A stretch of 64,000 nt of DNA from Yoonia tamlensis (lineage in GTDB: Bacteria; Pseudomonadota; Alphaproteobacteria; Rhodobacterales; Rhodobacteraceae), in NCBI RefSeq assembly GCF_900115105.1, contig NZ_FOYP01000001.1, positions 1,204,097 through 1,268,096 of the forward strand, written 5' to 3'. The notes below the pieces were generated by a model, which saw only the letters and a program-made list of their open reading frames with translations, made no database searches and was not told where the DNA came from. Both the position numbers and the translations under genes were made by a program. Shown in pieces: positions 1 to 8,223 of the stretch. Numbering within the stretch: the stretch's first letter is position 1; the number at the start of each line of letters is the position of its first letter.

Positions 1-472
1 TGATATTGCTGGCCTGACCTGCGGCGGATCGCAAATAGCTTGACACATTCGCCGATCGCAGTGCATTCAACACGGCCATTTCGCTGTCTTCCCCCATCCA
101 CGCAAAAAGCGACGCAATCGCCGAAGGCGCGCGTTCGGTATAGGACAGGGTTGTGACCAGCACCGTGTTGACCTCTGCCAGCAGTACCGAGGTCAGCATC
201 AACAGCGCCGCCGCGATCAGAACCATCGCCACCAGACTGGCCAGCGCGTTAGGGATACGGAACCGCCCGATACGTTGCCGCGCGATAAAACTGATGACAT
301 CACTGGTCAGGCTGAACAGGATAATCGCGGTTGCCAAAGTGATCAGGATAAACCGCGCCTGCACCAACAAAAACAGGACCACCGCAAAGGCAATGATGAT
401 CAGCGCACCGGTTTGCAGCCGGTTTGTATCACGTCTTGTGCTGTCATCTTGCGGCGGGTGGTCATAGGGCAT
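1..472 (-). CDS. AI-2E family transporter, N-terminal part (cut by window start)
   Basis: The reading frame is open from the ATG at 470-472 to the window edge (157 codons), so only the N-terminal half of an AI-2E/PerM-type membrane protein is visible. After a short polar start (MPYDHPPQDD) there is a hydrophobic helix (ALIIIAFAVVLFLLVQARFI), a second membrane stretch, an arginine-rich loop (ARQRIGRFRIPN) and a further hydrophobic segment (LVAMVLIAAALLMLTSVLLA). This spacing fits PF01594 proteins, which are polytopic permease-like proteins, some exporting autoinducer-2 or acting as ion antiporters. Substrate cannot be told. It is transcribed away from tRNA-Ser and belongs to the core chromosome outside the putative island. 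Confidence 0.7.
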   Translation of the reverse strand, partial: MPYDHPPQDDSTRRDTNRLQTGALIIIAFAVVLFLLVQARFILITLATAIILFSLTSDVISFIARQRIGRFRIPNALASLVAMVLIAAALLMLTSVLLAEVNTVLVTTLSYTERAPSAIASLFAWMGEDSEMAVLNALRSANVSSYLRSAAGQASNI

Positions 473-599
473 TGTTGGTTTCACAGTTCGGTTTCGTCAA
501 ACCATCATAAGGCGTTCAACGCGGTGGCGTAAACACTCCCAAAAACATAACTATTGGCCCTTGCAAAGGGGGGGCGTATGGGGCTAAACCGCGCACCAT

Positions 600-689
600 G
601 GACAGGTGGCCGAGTGGTCGAAGGCGCACGCCTGGAAAGTGTGTAGGCGGGAGACCGTCTCCAGGGTTCGAATCCCTGTCTGTCCGCCA
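600..689 (+). tRNA. tRNA-Ser (GGA)
   Basis: A class II tRNA of 90 nt with encoded CCA. The acceptor stem GGACAGG pairs with TCTGTCC (679-685), followed by discriminator G and CCA (687-689). The anticodon loop CTGGAAA gives anticodon GGA, flanked by stems CACGC/GTGTG. A long variable arm (TAGGCGGGAGACCGTCTCC region) and a TTCGAAT T-loop follow. The 3' end is the likely integration target of the tyrosine recombinase that starts 150 bp downstream. Confidence 0.97.
676..689 (+). other. Candidate attL core (3' end of tRNA-Ser)
   Basis: The 14 bases CTGTCTGTCCGCCA at the tRNA 3' end recur exactly, in the same orientation, at 20605-20618. P4-type integrases use tRNA 3' ends as attachment cores and leave the intact tRNA beside the int gene, as seen here. 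The match ends on both sides (C versus A before, C versus T after), so the identity is exactly 14 bp. Confidence 0.5.
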
Positions 690-839
690 CCATACCTTTT
701 TGTTTGATTTGAATGGGTCGCATTGGGCGGCCTTTTTCCTTTGTTTATATGGATATTGGGCACAGCTTGCTTTGTCTTGAGTTTCTTTCGATGACATCTA
801 TATTCGTTTCCTGAGTGGTATAGATTGTGGTATCGTAGA

Positions 840-2009
840 ATGTCCTTATCAGGAAAGCTGACAAAGAAACTCGTCGAGAACCTTGGCCCGGGACGCCATG
901 GCGATGGCAACGGGCTTTACCTTGTTGTCGATCCGTCTGGTGCGCGGCGCTGGATCGTGCGCGTTGTTGTAAAAGGACAGAAAAATAAAAAAGGTGCGCC
1001 GCTGCGCACTGACTTTGGCCTTGGTGGTGTGGATATCGTGACGATCAACCAAGCAAGGGATCGCGCGCTCGAATACCGGCGCATGGCAAAACAAGGCCTC
1101 AACCCGCGTTTTAATGCCCGGCAGGACGTACCTACCTTTGAGGAGGTCGCTCAGCAGGTCCATATCGATCGCATGCCCACATGGAAAAACGCGAAGCACG
1201 GCCAGCAATGGATAAATACATTGCGAGACTATGCTTTTCCAAAAATCGGCCGCATGCCGATCGATAGCATTGGGCAACCGGAAGTCATGATGTGTCTTGC
1301 ACCGATCTGGACTGAAAAGCACGAAACGGCAAAACGGCTTTCCCAGCGCATGAAGACGGTTTTGGATGTCGCACGCTCTAAAGGTTTTAGGTCCGGTGAG
1401 AACCCCGTCACCGCCGTCAAAGATGCGCACGTCCTACCAAAGGTCAAAGCAAAGCCCAAACACCATAAAGCGATGCATTGGAAAGATGTTCCCGCTTTCT
1501 ATGCTGATCTCGCATCGCGCAAATCTATGGCGGCCAAAGCGCTGATGTTTACCTGCCTGACCGGATCCCGCACCGGCGAAGCGTTGGGGCTGCGGTGGGA
1601 AGAGATCGACTTTGACGAGCGCATCTGGACCTGCCCTGCCGCGCGGATGAAAACCGGTGACGCGCACCGCGTTCCACTGACGGACGAAATGCTCTCGATC
1701 ATTGAACCGTTAAAAGCAATGAAATCGGATTACGTGTTTGAGGGACAGAAACGGCATCATCCCCTGTCCAATATGTCGATGCTGATGCTGCTGCGTCGCA
1801 TGGACGTTGAGGGCGTCACCGTGCATGGCTTTAGATCGACGTTCCGCGATTGGGCATCCGAAGCCGCAAATGCGCCGCGCGAAGTCGCGGAGAAAAGTCT
1901 TGCCCATTCAATTGGTTCAGAAGTGGAGCGCGCCTATGCACGGTCTGATCTGCTGGATAAACGCCGCGACCTGATGAACGCTTGGTCGCAGTTCGTGGCG
2001 GGGCGTTAA
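840..2009 (+). CDS. Tyrosine-type integrase, P4/DUF4102 family
   Basis: Site-specific recombinase of 389 aa that would integrate and excise the island at tRNA-Ser. The N-terminal arm-binding region ([20 protein letters not shown]) is typical of DUF4102, followed by a SAM-like core-binding region and the catalytic domain. The catalytic residues are visible: R244 in [14 protein letters not shown]329 and R332 in [13 protein letters not shown], a downstream His in LAHSIG, and nucleophile Y366 in ERAYARSD. I chose the ATG at 840 (MSLSGKL); a TTG at 825 would add five residues. The gene starts 150 bp after the tRNA and reads away from it, and the next gene begins 1 nt after its stop, so the two are probably cotranscribed. 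Confidence 0.95.
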   Translation: MSLSGKLTKKLVENLGPGRHGDGNGLYLVVDPSGARRWIVRVVVKGQKNKKGAPLRTDFGLGGVDIVTINQARDRALEYRRMAKQGLNPRFNARQDVPTFEEVAQQVHIDRMPTWKNAKHGQQWINTLRDYAFPKIGRMPIDSIGQPEVMMCLAPIWTEKHETAKRLSQRMKTVLDVARSKGFRSGENPVTAVKDAHVLPKVKAKPKHHKAMHWKDVPAFYADLASRKSMAAKALMFTCLTGSRTGEALGLRWEEIDFDERIWTCPAARMKTGDAHRVPLTDEMLSIIEPLKAMKSDYVFEGQKRHHPLSNMSMLMLLRRMDVEGVTVHGFRSTFRDWASEAANAPREVAEKSLAHSIGSEVERAYARSDLLDKRRDLMNAWSQFVAGR

Positions 2010-2010
2010 A

Positions 2011-2826
2011 ATGGCTCACGACATCATCATTACGCATATTACAAAGTCGCCCCCACAGAGCACCCCTGCACATACCGTGATCGGCTATCAGGTCGGCACT
2101 CGTCGTTTTATGCTGACCCTCGCAGGGCATGATCAAATTGACGAAGGTGATCTGGCGGGTGCATTGGCAATTGCTGAAGAACGCCTCAAACACTGTGTTC
2201 AGCATGGGGTGAGTAATTTTGATAACGGCATGGTCTACGCCGATGATGTGCGTGAGTACGTGGAAGTCCGATTGCGCGAGCTCGGACTGCTGGACGCCGA
2301 CGACATAGATGCCGACATTGCTAAAAGCCTGGACCAGACAGGTTCACAAAGCGTTGCGACACACCCGGATGATCAGCCCTCGCTTGAAGACCTTGCCAAG
2401 ATCAAAGCCCAAAATCTTATCGATCGGGTTGTCGCGTCAGGAGATTATCTTTCTGAAGCTGGCTACCTTGCGCGCATTCTCTATCACCTTGATGTCGTAC
2501 AGAATGACTTCTTAGTTGGTGCTTTATGGAGTGAGATGAACTGGTTCTTAAATCATGAACGGTCAGCCCTTTATGGTGAAAAATTCCTAAAGCCCGTCAA
2601 TACAGCCCCAGCCACCATAGCGCGGCAGCGCAGAGCCCAAGAGGACGCGCGCGAAGTCGTTGCAATAGCTAAGCGGATCGACCGCGGTACCTATTTGACC
2701 CTCAGCGGCAGGATTAAGATCCGACCGCTCGCGAAAGCTGTGAAGGAAGAACTAGATCGCGGGGCGACTCAGCGCAGCTGTGGTCTGCGGAAAATCGAGA
2801 TGATTTTGCGCAAAGGCCTTTCATAA
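2011..2826 (+). CDS. Unknown protein linked to the integrase
   Basis: A 271-aa protein I do not recognise. It starts 1 nt after the integrase stop, implying translational coupling. No signal peptide or membrane segment is visible. The first 120 residues are acidic (many Asp/Glu, for example LLDADDIDADIAKSL). The C-terminal third is basic and predicted helical (ARQRRAQEDAREVVAIAKRI), ending in a possible DNA-binding stretch (RIKIRPLAKAVKEELDRG). A role as an accessory factor of the element is a guess from position only. Confidence 0.6.
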   Translation: MAHDIIITHITKSPPQSTPAHTVIGYQVGTRRFMLTLAGHDQIDEGDLAGALAIAEERLKHCVQHGVSNFDNGMVYADDVREYVEVRLRELGLLDADDIDADIAKSLDQTGSQSVATHPDDQPSLEDLAKIKAQNLIDRVVASGDYLSEAGYLARILYHLDVVQNDFLVGALWSEMNWFLNHERSALYGEKFLKPVNTAPATIARQRRAQEDAREVVAIAKRIDRGTYLTLSGRIKIRPLAKAVKEELDRGATQRSCGLRKIEMILRKGLS

Positions 2827-2915
2827 GTGAAATTACGTCGTATATTCACTATTCAATTCCGTTAGAAACTGCCCATAATTGGGAGCCAATGACAGCAACT
2901 TAACGGAGCTGAACA

Positions 2916-3128
2916 ATGGCTGACCTGTTCGACACAAACCGAAACTACGTACTTGGCGACCCCGAGCTAGAGCTCATCGGGGATCGCGAAAAGCTTGCCC
3001 AATGGCGACATAAGAACATGGGCCCCGCCTACTACAAGCTAGGCCGGAAGGTCATTTATCGTGGGTGCGATCTCAACGACTGGGCAGAAGCAAGCCGGGT
3101 TGATCCAGCAGTGGAGGGACGCGACTAA
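2916..3128 (+). CDS. Excisionase-like HTH protein (HTH_17 type)
   Basis: A 70-aa protein with the layout of small excisionases: a helix carrying GDREKLAQWRHK, a GP turn, the wing YYKLGRKVIYRGCDL and a final helix DWAEASR. Proteins of this kind bind and bend DNA at att sites to steer recombination towards excision, and some also repress. The start is supported by GGAG 8 nt upstream of the ATG. Its TAA overlaps the ATG of the following 42-codon ORF by one base (TAATG), so it opens a tightly coupled group that runs to the second recombinase. Confidence 0.75.
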   Translation: MADLFDTNRNYVLGDPELELIGDREKLAQWRHKNMGPAYYKLGRKVIYRGCDLNDWAEASRVDPAVEGRD

Positions 3129-3256
3129 TGGTTTTCCTGCTAGCAGCCGGTTTGACCGGAGCAGATGAACGTTGTGTGGTGCGTGCTTTTGAAGCGTTTG
3201 CCGTTAGTGGCACTGCAGCAGCTTTGCTGTGTCCTGAAGCAACGGTCTCAAGCTAA
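3128..3256 (+). CDS. Small coupled ORF, 42 aa
   Basis: An ATG at 3128-3130 shares one base with the preceding TAA, and the TAA at 3254-3256 shares one base with the next ATG. The frame is open for 42 codons (begins MVFLLAAGLTGADE, contains two Cys, ends PEATVSS). The fit between two TAATG junctions suggests that it is translated, or at least that ribosomes pass through to reach the AlpA-like gene. I recognise no family. The N-terminus is hydrophobic but too short to call a signal peptide. It could be a leader peptide only. Confidence 0.5.
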   Translation: MVFLLAAGLTGADERCVVRAFEAFAVSGTAAALLCPEATVSS

Positions 3257-3594
3257 TGTGCCCTCCGATCCCATCCACTCAAATGGATTTGTTTAGTGAC
3301 GATTCAGAACGCATGCTTTCAACGGCTAATGCCAAGCCAATGAACCCAGAGTTCGTGGCATTCACACGTTGCTCAGAACGCTATCTGACCGTCGACGAAG
3401 TTGCAGTTCGGTTCTCAGCATCGCGGGCGACAATTTGGCGCTGGGTAAAAAACAATTCGCAGTTCCCAAAGCCCATCAAAATTAGCCCTGGTGCTACCCG
3501 CTGGAAGCGGAGTGAGCTGGTGCGGTTTGAAGCACAGATCTTGGGTGAACGCGATGCGAGCCAAAGTGTAATATCCGACGGAACGCTCAAATGA
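3256..3594 (+). CDS. AlpA-family regulator / excisionase
   Basis: A 112-aa protein whose second half matches the AlpA HTH: YLTVDEVAVRFSASRATIWRW, then a wing FPKPIKISPGATRWKRSEL. AlpA proteins of P4-like elements activate integrase genes and act as recombination directionality factors. The first 40 residues are polar and not part of the domain. It begins with a TAATG overlap with the 42-aa ORF and ends in an ATGA overlap with the zinc-ribbon recombinase, so the four genes 2916-5156 form one translationally coupled unit. A direct target may be the att region or the promoter upstream of 2916. Confidence 0.85.
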   Translation: MCPPIPSTQMDLFSDDSERMLSTANAKPMNPEFVAFTRCSERYLTVDEVAVRFSASRATIWRWVKNNSQFPKPIKISPGATRWKRSELVRFEAQILGERDASQSVISDGTLK

Positions 3595-5156
3595 GCAGGT
3601 CTTACAAAAACGTCCGCCCAAAGAAAAACTGGGTCTATTCAGTCGAAGACTTGATGGAGCTCTATTCGGTTACGGATAACACTGTTTCGAACTGGGTCGG
3701 TGAAGGATTGATGCCTTCCGACAGCCAGCGCCCAAATTTATTTCAAGGCGCATCTGTCATTCGGTTCCATCAACAAAAGCGCAAGCAAACTTCGTTTATA
3801 TTAGCCGCCAGTGAGTTCTATTGCTTGACCTGTAAAATACCGATCAAGCCAAGCACTGAAATGATGACTTTTGACACTGCGAGTAATGGCAAGCACATGT
3901 GTTGTGCGACCTGCCCACGGTGCTCAAGGAAGGTCCAAAAGTTTGTTTCTGAGACGGATCGAGACAACTTTGAGAATTGTCGCAATCCAAATACCACCAC
4001 GGAGTGCCAACACGAAGAAGACAGCACAGTGCGTGGTGGTGTTGGGAGTAGCAGCGAAATTAATACATCTGACCTGTGCGTTCGGAACGACCGGATTATC
4101 TACAAGTGGCTGTCCTATGCAGGGCGCTATGATGTCAAAACAATAGATCGACACCTGGCGGCTATCAGGTACGGTGAAGCCTTGCTACAGGGAAAGCCCT
4201 TCCAGACCCTGACGACAGATGATGTTGCTAAGGTCCGGGATGATCTGAAACGGAGAGCAAAGTGGGACGCGACGGATCACCTATCGTCGTCCTCAATAAA
4301 ACACACCGTGTCTCATTTAATCGCATTTAGCGAATGGTTGCTGAAGCAGGATGGCTTCAAACGCCTGCCAAAAGACATCACAGGCTACCTAAAGCTTCCC
4401 AAAGCCACTGTCGCGGCTTCAACGGCGATGGACAGTAAAGACTTCCCAACAATCGAAGAAGCTGAAGATTTGTTGAAACAAATGCCATCAAAGTCTCTTG
4501 GGGACCAACGCGCGCGCGCTATTTTTGCCATCGCGTTCTTAGGGGCTCTGCGAGCCGATACGATTGCATCACTGAAGATCAAACATTTCGACATCGGTAA
4601 TAAACTGATTTTGCAGGACGCAAGCACCGTCCGTGCGAAAGCTGGGAAACATATTAACATCCGTTGGTTTCCGATCCAAAAGACGTTCGCAGACATCGTC
4701 ATAGACTGGGTGCAAAAACTTCGAAGCTTAGGTTTTACGGGAGACGATAGCCTCTTTCTAGATCTCAAGTTTCTAAAACACCGTCCGGCGCTCGGATCGC
4801 CACAAGCTGTCCCTGTTATGAGCACGTCACATGTTGTTACTCAAGCCTTCGCGATTGCAAGTCAAAATAGCGACGTCAAATACACACCCCACGCAGCAAA
4901 GCATACAATAGGCGCAGAGAAAGACATGCGCCCCTTGACCCAACTCGAGCGCAAAGCCTGGTCAGTAAATATGGGTCACGAAAACGAGCAGACTACCGAA
5001 CGTCACTACGGCAAGTTGGCCGACGAACAACGATTTGAAGTCTTAGGGAATATCGGGAAAAACGAGCTCACAAAAAACGCAAATATTTCCGACGAGGTCA
5101 AAATAGCCATCTTTGATAGTTTTTTTAGACAATTGAAGCTTTTGCGGACACCTTAA
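3591..5156 (+). CDS. Tyrosine recombinase with N-terminal HTH and zinc ribbon
   Basis: A 521-aa protein with three visible parts. Residues 12-60 resemble an excisionase HTH (VYSVEDLMELYSVTDNTVSNW). Residues 78-111 hold a zinc-ribbon-like pattern with C78, C81, C108 and C111. From about residue 160 there is a phage integrase core. Catalytic candidates are R321 (GALRADTIASL), K about 346, H434, H463 (NMGHENEQTT) and Y473 (ERHYGKL). The usual HxxR arginine is replaced by lysine: the motif reads HAAKH (434-438). The fold belongs to a recombinase family recurring in Rhodobacterales mobile DNA, where I recall HxFRKT at this site. It overlaps the AlpA gene by 4 nt. Whether it is an active second recombinase is open. 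Confidence 0.85.
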   Translation: MSRSYKNVRPKKNWVYSVEDLMELYSVTDNTVSNWVGEGLMPSDSQRPNLFQGASVIRFHQQKRKQTSFILAASEFYCLTCKIPIKPSTEMMTFDTASNGKHMCCATCPRCSRKVQKFVSETDRDNFENCRNPNTTTECQHEEDSTVRGGVGSSSEINTSDLCVRNDRIIYKWLSYAGRYDVKTIDRHLAAIRYGEALLQGKPFQTLTTDDVAKVRDDLKRRAKWDATDHLSSSSIKHTVSHLIAFSEWLLKQDGFKRLPKDITGYLKLPKATVAASTAMDSKDFPTIEEAEDLLKQMPSKSLGDQRARAIFAIAFLGALRADTIASLKIKHFDIGNKLILQDASTVRAKAGKHINIRWFPIQKTFADIVIDWVQKLRSLGFTGDDSLFLDLKFLKHRPALGSPQAVPVMSTSHVVTQAFAIASQNSDVKYTPHAAKHTIGAEKDMRPLTQLERKAWSVNMGHENEQTTERHYGKLADEQRFEVLGNIGKNELTKNANISDEVKIAIFDSFFRQLKLLRTP

Positions 5157-5390
5157 ATTGGATTTGTGCGTATTTCCAAGTGAACGTCACCCGATCTGGT
5201 CCAACGTGGCTGCGCAATGCTAATATTGTTGCTTGGCTTGGACATTGAGGTCAGACTTGAAGACGTAATTTTTTAGCTACACAGTTTGGATGTGAAATCA
5301 GCCACCCCCAGCCCGCTCTCAATTAAAAGGGCTGTAGGGATGGGGCTCAGGTCAGCGACACGGTCAATTTGGTAAGCGGAAGTCGGTTCC
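5157..5390. other. Intergenic stretch, no gene recognised
   Basis: Between the recombinase stop and the start of transposase homology I see no coding frame. A weak inverted repeat, CAGCCC (5309-5314) and GGGCTG (5329-5334), has no T-run. The missing 5' part of the transposase is not present here. Confidence 0.5.
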
Positions 5391-6020
5391 GTGCGCACGA
5401 TTCTGGTCCGGGTCAAAGACACCTTCTACCCGGACCCTGAACGCATCATTGTAGACACCGCATACGGATCAGGTCCGATGCCGGGTTGGCTGGTGGACCG
5501 CAAGATCGCGCCGTACATCGCGGTGATTAATAAAGCGGGCGGCACGGACGGGACCTAGATCCGCGCAGACTTCGAATGGGATCCAGAAAACGATCAATAT
5601 GTTTGTCCAAGAGGCCAATCACTCAAGCAGTTCAGTTGCTACTATTCTGACCCCGACCGAGGCTCAGACGGCAAAAGCGTCGCCAAATATCGCGCATTGA
5701 AATTGACATGTCAGGTGTGCCCACCAAAAGCTAAATGCTGTTCCAATGCCGACTTCCGCTCCATTGCCCGCGAAGAACACTAATACGCCCGTCAGGTCGC
5801 CCGCGATATTGCCAAGACCGAACAGTATGTAATCTCGATGCGGCTCAGAAAGAAGGTGGAAATGCTCTTTGCCCACCTCAAATGTATTCTTGGGTTGGGT
5901 AGGCTCCGATTGCGCGGCCGATGTGGTGCAAATTGCGAATTCCTCCTCGCTGCAACCGCCCAAAAGCTCCGCAAATTAGCCAAGATCGTCCCAGAACCTC
6001 AGCAACTGCGCAGGGCTTGA
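5391..6020 (+). pseudogene. IS1182/IS5-type DDE transposase remnant
   Basis: One frame (from GTG at 5391) translates to the C-terminal half of a transposase of the IS1182-like DDE group. The second catalytic Asp lies in IVDTAYGSG. The YREK-like signature occurs near the end (SMRLRKKVEMLFAHLK). A cysteine cluster typical of these enzymes lies between them. The frame is broken by TAG at 5556-5558 and TAA at 5781-5783, and the N-terminal half with the first Asp is missing. The residue spacing is otherwise intact, so decay is recent or slow. It ends at TGA 6018-6020. I found no terminal inverted repeats. Confidence 0.85.
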
Positions 6021-6220
6021 TAGATAAGGCACCCGCGCTCTGAAATTGGCACCACTTTCTGCGCCTGCAACACGGTGTTTTTACACAGTATCAGCAGGAA
6101 CCGGACATTCGCTGCAGGAGCGAAAGGAAAGTGCGAACTTTAGGAAGTAGACATTTTTATGGTAGGCAGTAGAGGTGCAGTCGTATGAGCCGGCAATGTT
6201 GTCTAAGCGGCGCGTATGTT

Positions 6221-6904
6221 TTACTGGCTGCGTTCGCAGTGCAGTGCGTCTAGCGCCGAAATGACGTTCTTGATTGACGTATTCCAATTGGAATCATCAA
6301 CAAAGGCGCCCATTGCTTTGAACGATGCAGGCCCAAGAACCCCATCAACAGGACCGGGATCTTCGCCAAGTAAAATCAAGAGCCGCTGCATTGTCGCCAC
6401 GTCATTCGCTTCGTTGACTGTGGCGACACCACAAGCAATTTCGGTTTCGCTATTTTGCGGGGCGACTACATTTTCCTGCGACGTGACTGTAGTGTCCACA
6501 ATCGGGTTTTCTGGAGTGGTTCGTGCTAGCGTGATTTCGCTACTCAGAAGGCATTGAGTAATCGTGTCCGCAATCTGCAAAGCCTCTGTTGGTGCATCGC
6601 CATCCACTGTGATATCGCAGCTTTGCCCCGCAGTTTCGCACGCAATTTCGACAACCCAGTCTTGATTGGGATCGCTTGCTTTGATCTCACCCTCTCCGTT
6701 AGAGAATAAACGATATTGATATCCATCAATCAAACCAGTCTGCCAGAACGCAGGAAACTGCGCCGACGGGACATCCGCTATAAAGGACTCAACGCCTGTC
6801 GCATGCGGGAATGAGCGATCAAATGTTGCAGACACACACGGCTCGGCCCAAGCTGGCATCGCAATTAGCAGAAATGCTGGTCCGTAAATGTGGTGGAGCC
6901 TCAT
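6221..6904 (-). CDS. Periplasmic protein with peptidoglycan-binding-like C-terminus
   Basis: Last gene of the eight-gene operon, overlapping the previous gene by ATGA. Of 227 aa, the first 20 form a signal peptide (AFLLIAMPAWA then EP). The middle part (25-150) is unassigned and contains four cysteines that could form disulfides. Residues about 175-205 (MQRLLILLGEDPGPVDGVLG) match the repeat of PG_binding_1 domains, which attach proteins to peptidoglycan. It may anchor or guide polysaccharide export at the cell wall. The function is inferred from position and the C-terminal motif only. Confidence 0.7.
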   Translation of the reverse strand: MRLHHIYGPAFLLIAMPAWAEPCVSATFDRSFPHATGVESFIADVPSAQFPAFWQTGLIDGYQYRLFSNGEGEIKASDPNQDWVVEIACETAGQSCDITVDGDAPTEALQIADTITQCLLSSEITLARTTPENPIVDTTVTSQENVVAPQNSETEIACGVATVNEANDVATMQRLLILLGEDPGPVDGVLGPASFKAMGAFVDDSNWNTSIKNVISALDALHCERSQ

Positions 6905-8223
6905 TCGCTTGTTCGGATCAAAGGCCCGTGGGCGCGAAAGGCGAGGGCGGCCAGCACAACCGCATTAGTGTTTACAGTCACCGATGAGTTCGTACTCCCG
7001 TCTGCTTCATAGATGCCTTCAGGGAAACCGCGTTCCGGGTCACCTAAAGGAGAAACTGCCGCGACCAATTCGCGGGTGTAATCTGTGCCGAACAGTGCGT
7101 CCCATGCGAAGGCAACTTTCGTCGTCACAGTGCGGCGGCTGTCCATACGATCCCCGCTAAACGTCATAACGGCCCAAGGCGCCCCACCGCCCCAAACGGA
7201 TGAGTAGATAAAGTAGGGGGCAACATCGATGTGGGACTCGCTCACTGCGGTCAGGATTCCTGTTTCACGGTAGCGAGTTTCTTGTGCAGAGTAGATCGCG
7301 GTAGCGAAACGGTGCGAACGCGCGTCAAAGCCGAACTCAAGACCATCAAACAAGTAGGGTTCGCTGACAGTGAAGGCCGGTGTTGTCTGGCGGTGCAGGC
7401 GCGTGTCTACAGGGATCGGGTGGCTCTCGACTTGTTGCACCATTAAATGGCTTTGAGCATCGTAGGCATTATAGGTGTCAAAACCGAATAGCATCATGGC
7501 TTTGGCGGCGTATTGTTCATAGCCGACACGGCCTTCTTGGTCGCGACGCAGATTGCCATCGATCATATTGCCGCCGATAAGCTGGCCATTTTCAACCATA
7601 GAGGCAAGGTTCCAACGTTCAATTAGACGGGATGTTTTGGGGGCCAGTTCGGGATAGTTTGCCTCAACATGGGCTAAAGCCGCAACCATGCGCGCGATAT
7701 CTAAGGCGGACCAACCAAGGCCTCGTTCAACTGGCTGGTTTGCATAGTTCACCAGCTCGCCCGTGCGCACGTTGTAAGCTTTATTGGGCAACGTATCGTC
7801 AAACAGACGCATTGTGTTGAGAGTGTCGAGGGCGGTGCCAATACGGGCCACGGCCTCTCCTTCGTCAATTACCCCAAGACGGTTCGCCGCGATTGTGGCT
7901 ACGAAATAGGACCCCGTTTCCCACATCGTCGTGGACGGGTAGTTGTCGGTTGAATTCACCAGGCCCGTAGTCGTGTCCGTGTTGTTTTCAAAGTAACGCC
8001 ATGCGATCCGTGCGTGATCCAGGTCCTCGGACGTTGACGTGCCCGTGATCGCGAGTGGCAGTGGCGTGATGTGTTCGAACTGTGCCATCTGTCCTCCGGA
8101 TTGTGGGTCACCTGCGCTAGCGCTGCGGTTGTCAATGGTCGTCACTAGCGTCAGACCACACCCAAGCGCGACCAAAAAGATGATATGGCTGCGGGCTTTG
8201 ATCAGGTTTGATTTGAAGCTCAT
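6901..8223 (-). CDS. DUF3131 domain protein, first paralogue
   Basis: A 440-aa protein with an N-terminal membrane segment or signal peptide (HIIFLVALGCGLTLVTTI) and a DUF3131 domain from about residue 60 onward (ARIAWRYFENNTDTTTGLVN, then TTMWETGSYF). DUF3131 domains resemble glucoamylase-like alpha/alpha folds and are often encoded beside GT2 genes. The catalytic activity is not established, but processing of a glucan in the periplasm is plausible. It overlaps the GT2 gene upstream and the small periplasmic gene downstream by 4 nt each. It shares its core with the larger paralogue at 11201-12928 but lacks the cysteine-rich tail. Confidence 0.85.
   Translation of the reverse strand: MSFKSNLIKARSHIIFLVALGCGLTLVTTIDNRSASAGDPQSGGQMAQFEHITPLPLAITGTSTSEDLDHARIAWRYFENNTDTTTGLVNSTDNYPSTTMWETGSYFVATIAANRLGVIDEGEAVARIGTALDTLNTMRLFDDTLPNKAYNVRTGELVNYANQPVERGLGWSALDIARMVAALAHVEANYPELAPKTSRLIERWNLASMVENGQLIGGNMIDGNLRRDQEGRVGYEQYAAKAMMLFGFDTYNAYDAQSHLMVQQVESHPIPVDTRLHRQTTPAFTVSEPYLFDGLEFGFDARSHRFATAIYSAQETRYRETGILTAVSESHIDVAPYFIYSSVWGGGAPWAVMTFSGDRMDSRRTVTTKVAFAWDALFGTDYTRELVAAVSPLGDPERGFPEGIYEADGSTNSSVTVNTNAVVLAALAFRAHGPLIRTSE

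Noticed and set aside
505..910. Three overlapping minus-strand ORFs and one plus-strand ORF across tRNA-Ser
   Set aside because: They run through the tRNA in different frames and have no family similarity; they are shadows of a conserved RNA gene.
5838..6020. A separate 60-aa gene
   Set aside because: It is the last in-frame part of the transposase remnant, not an independent gene.
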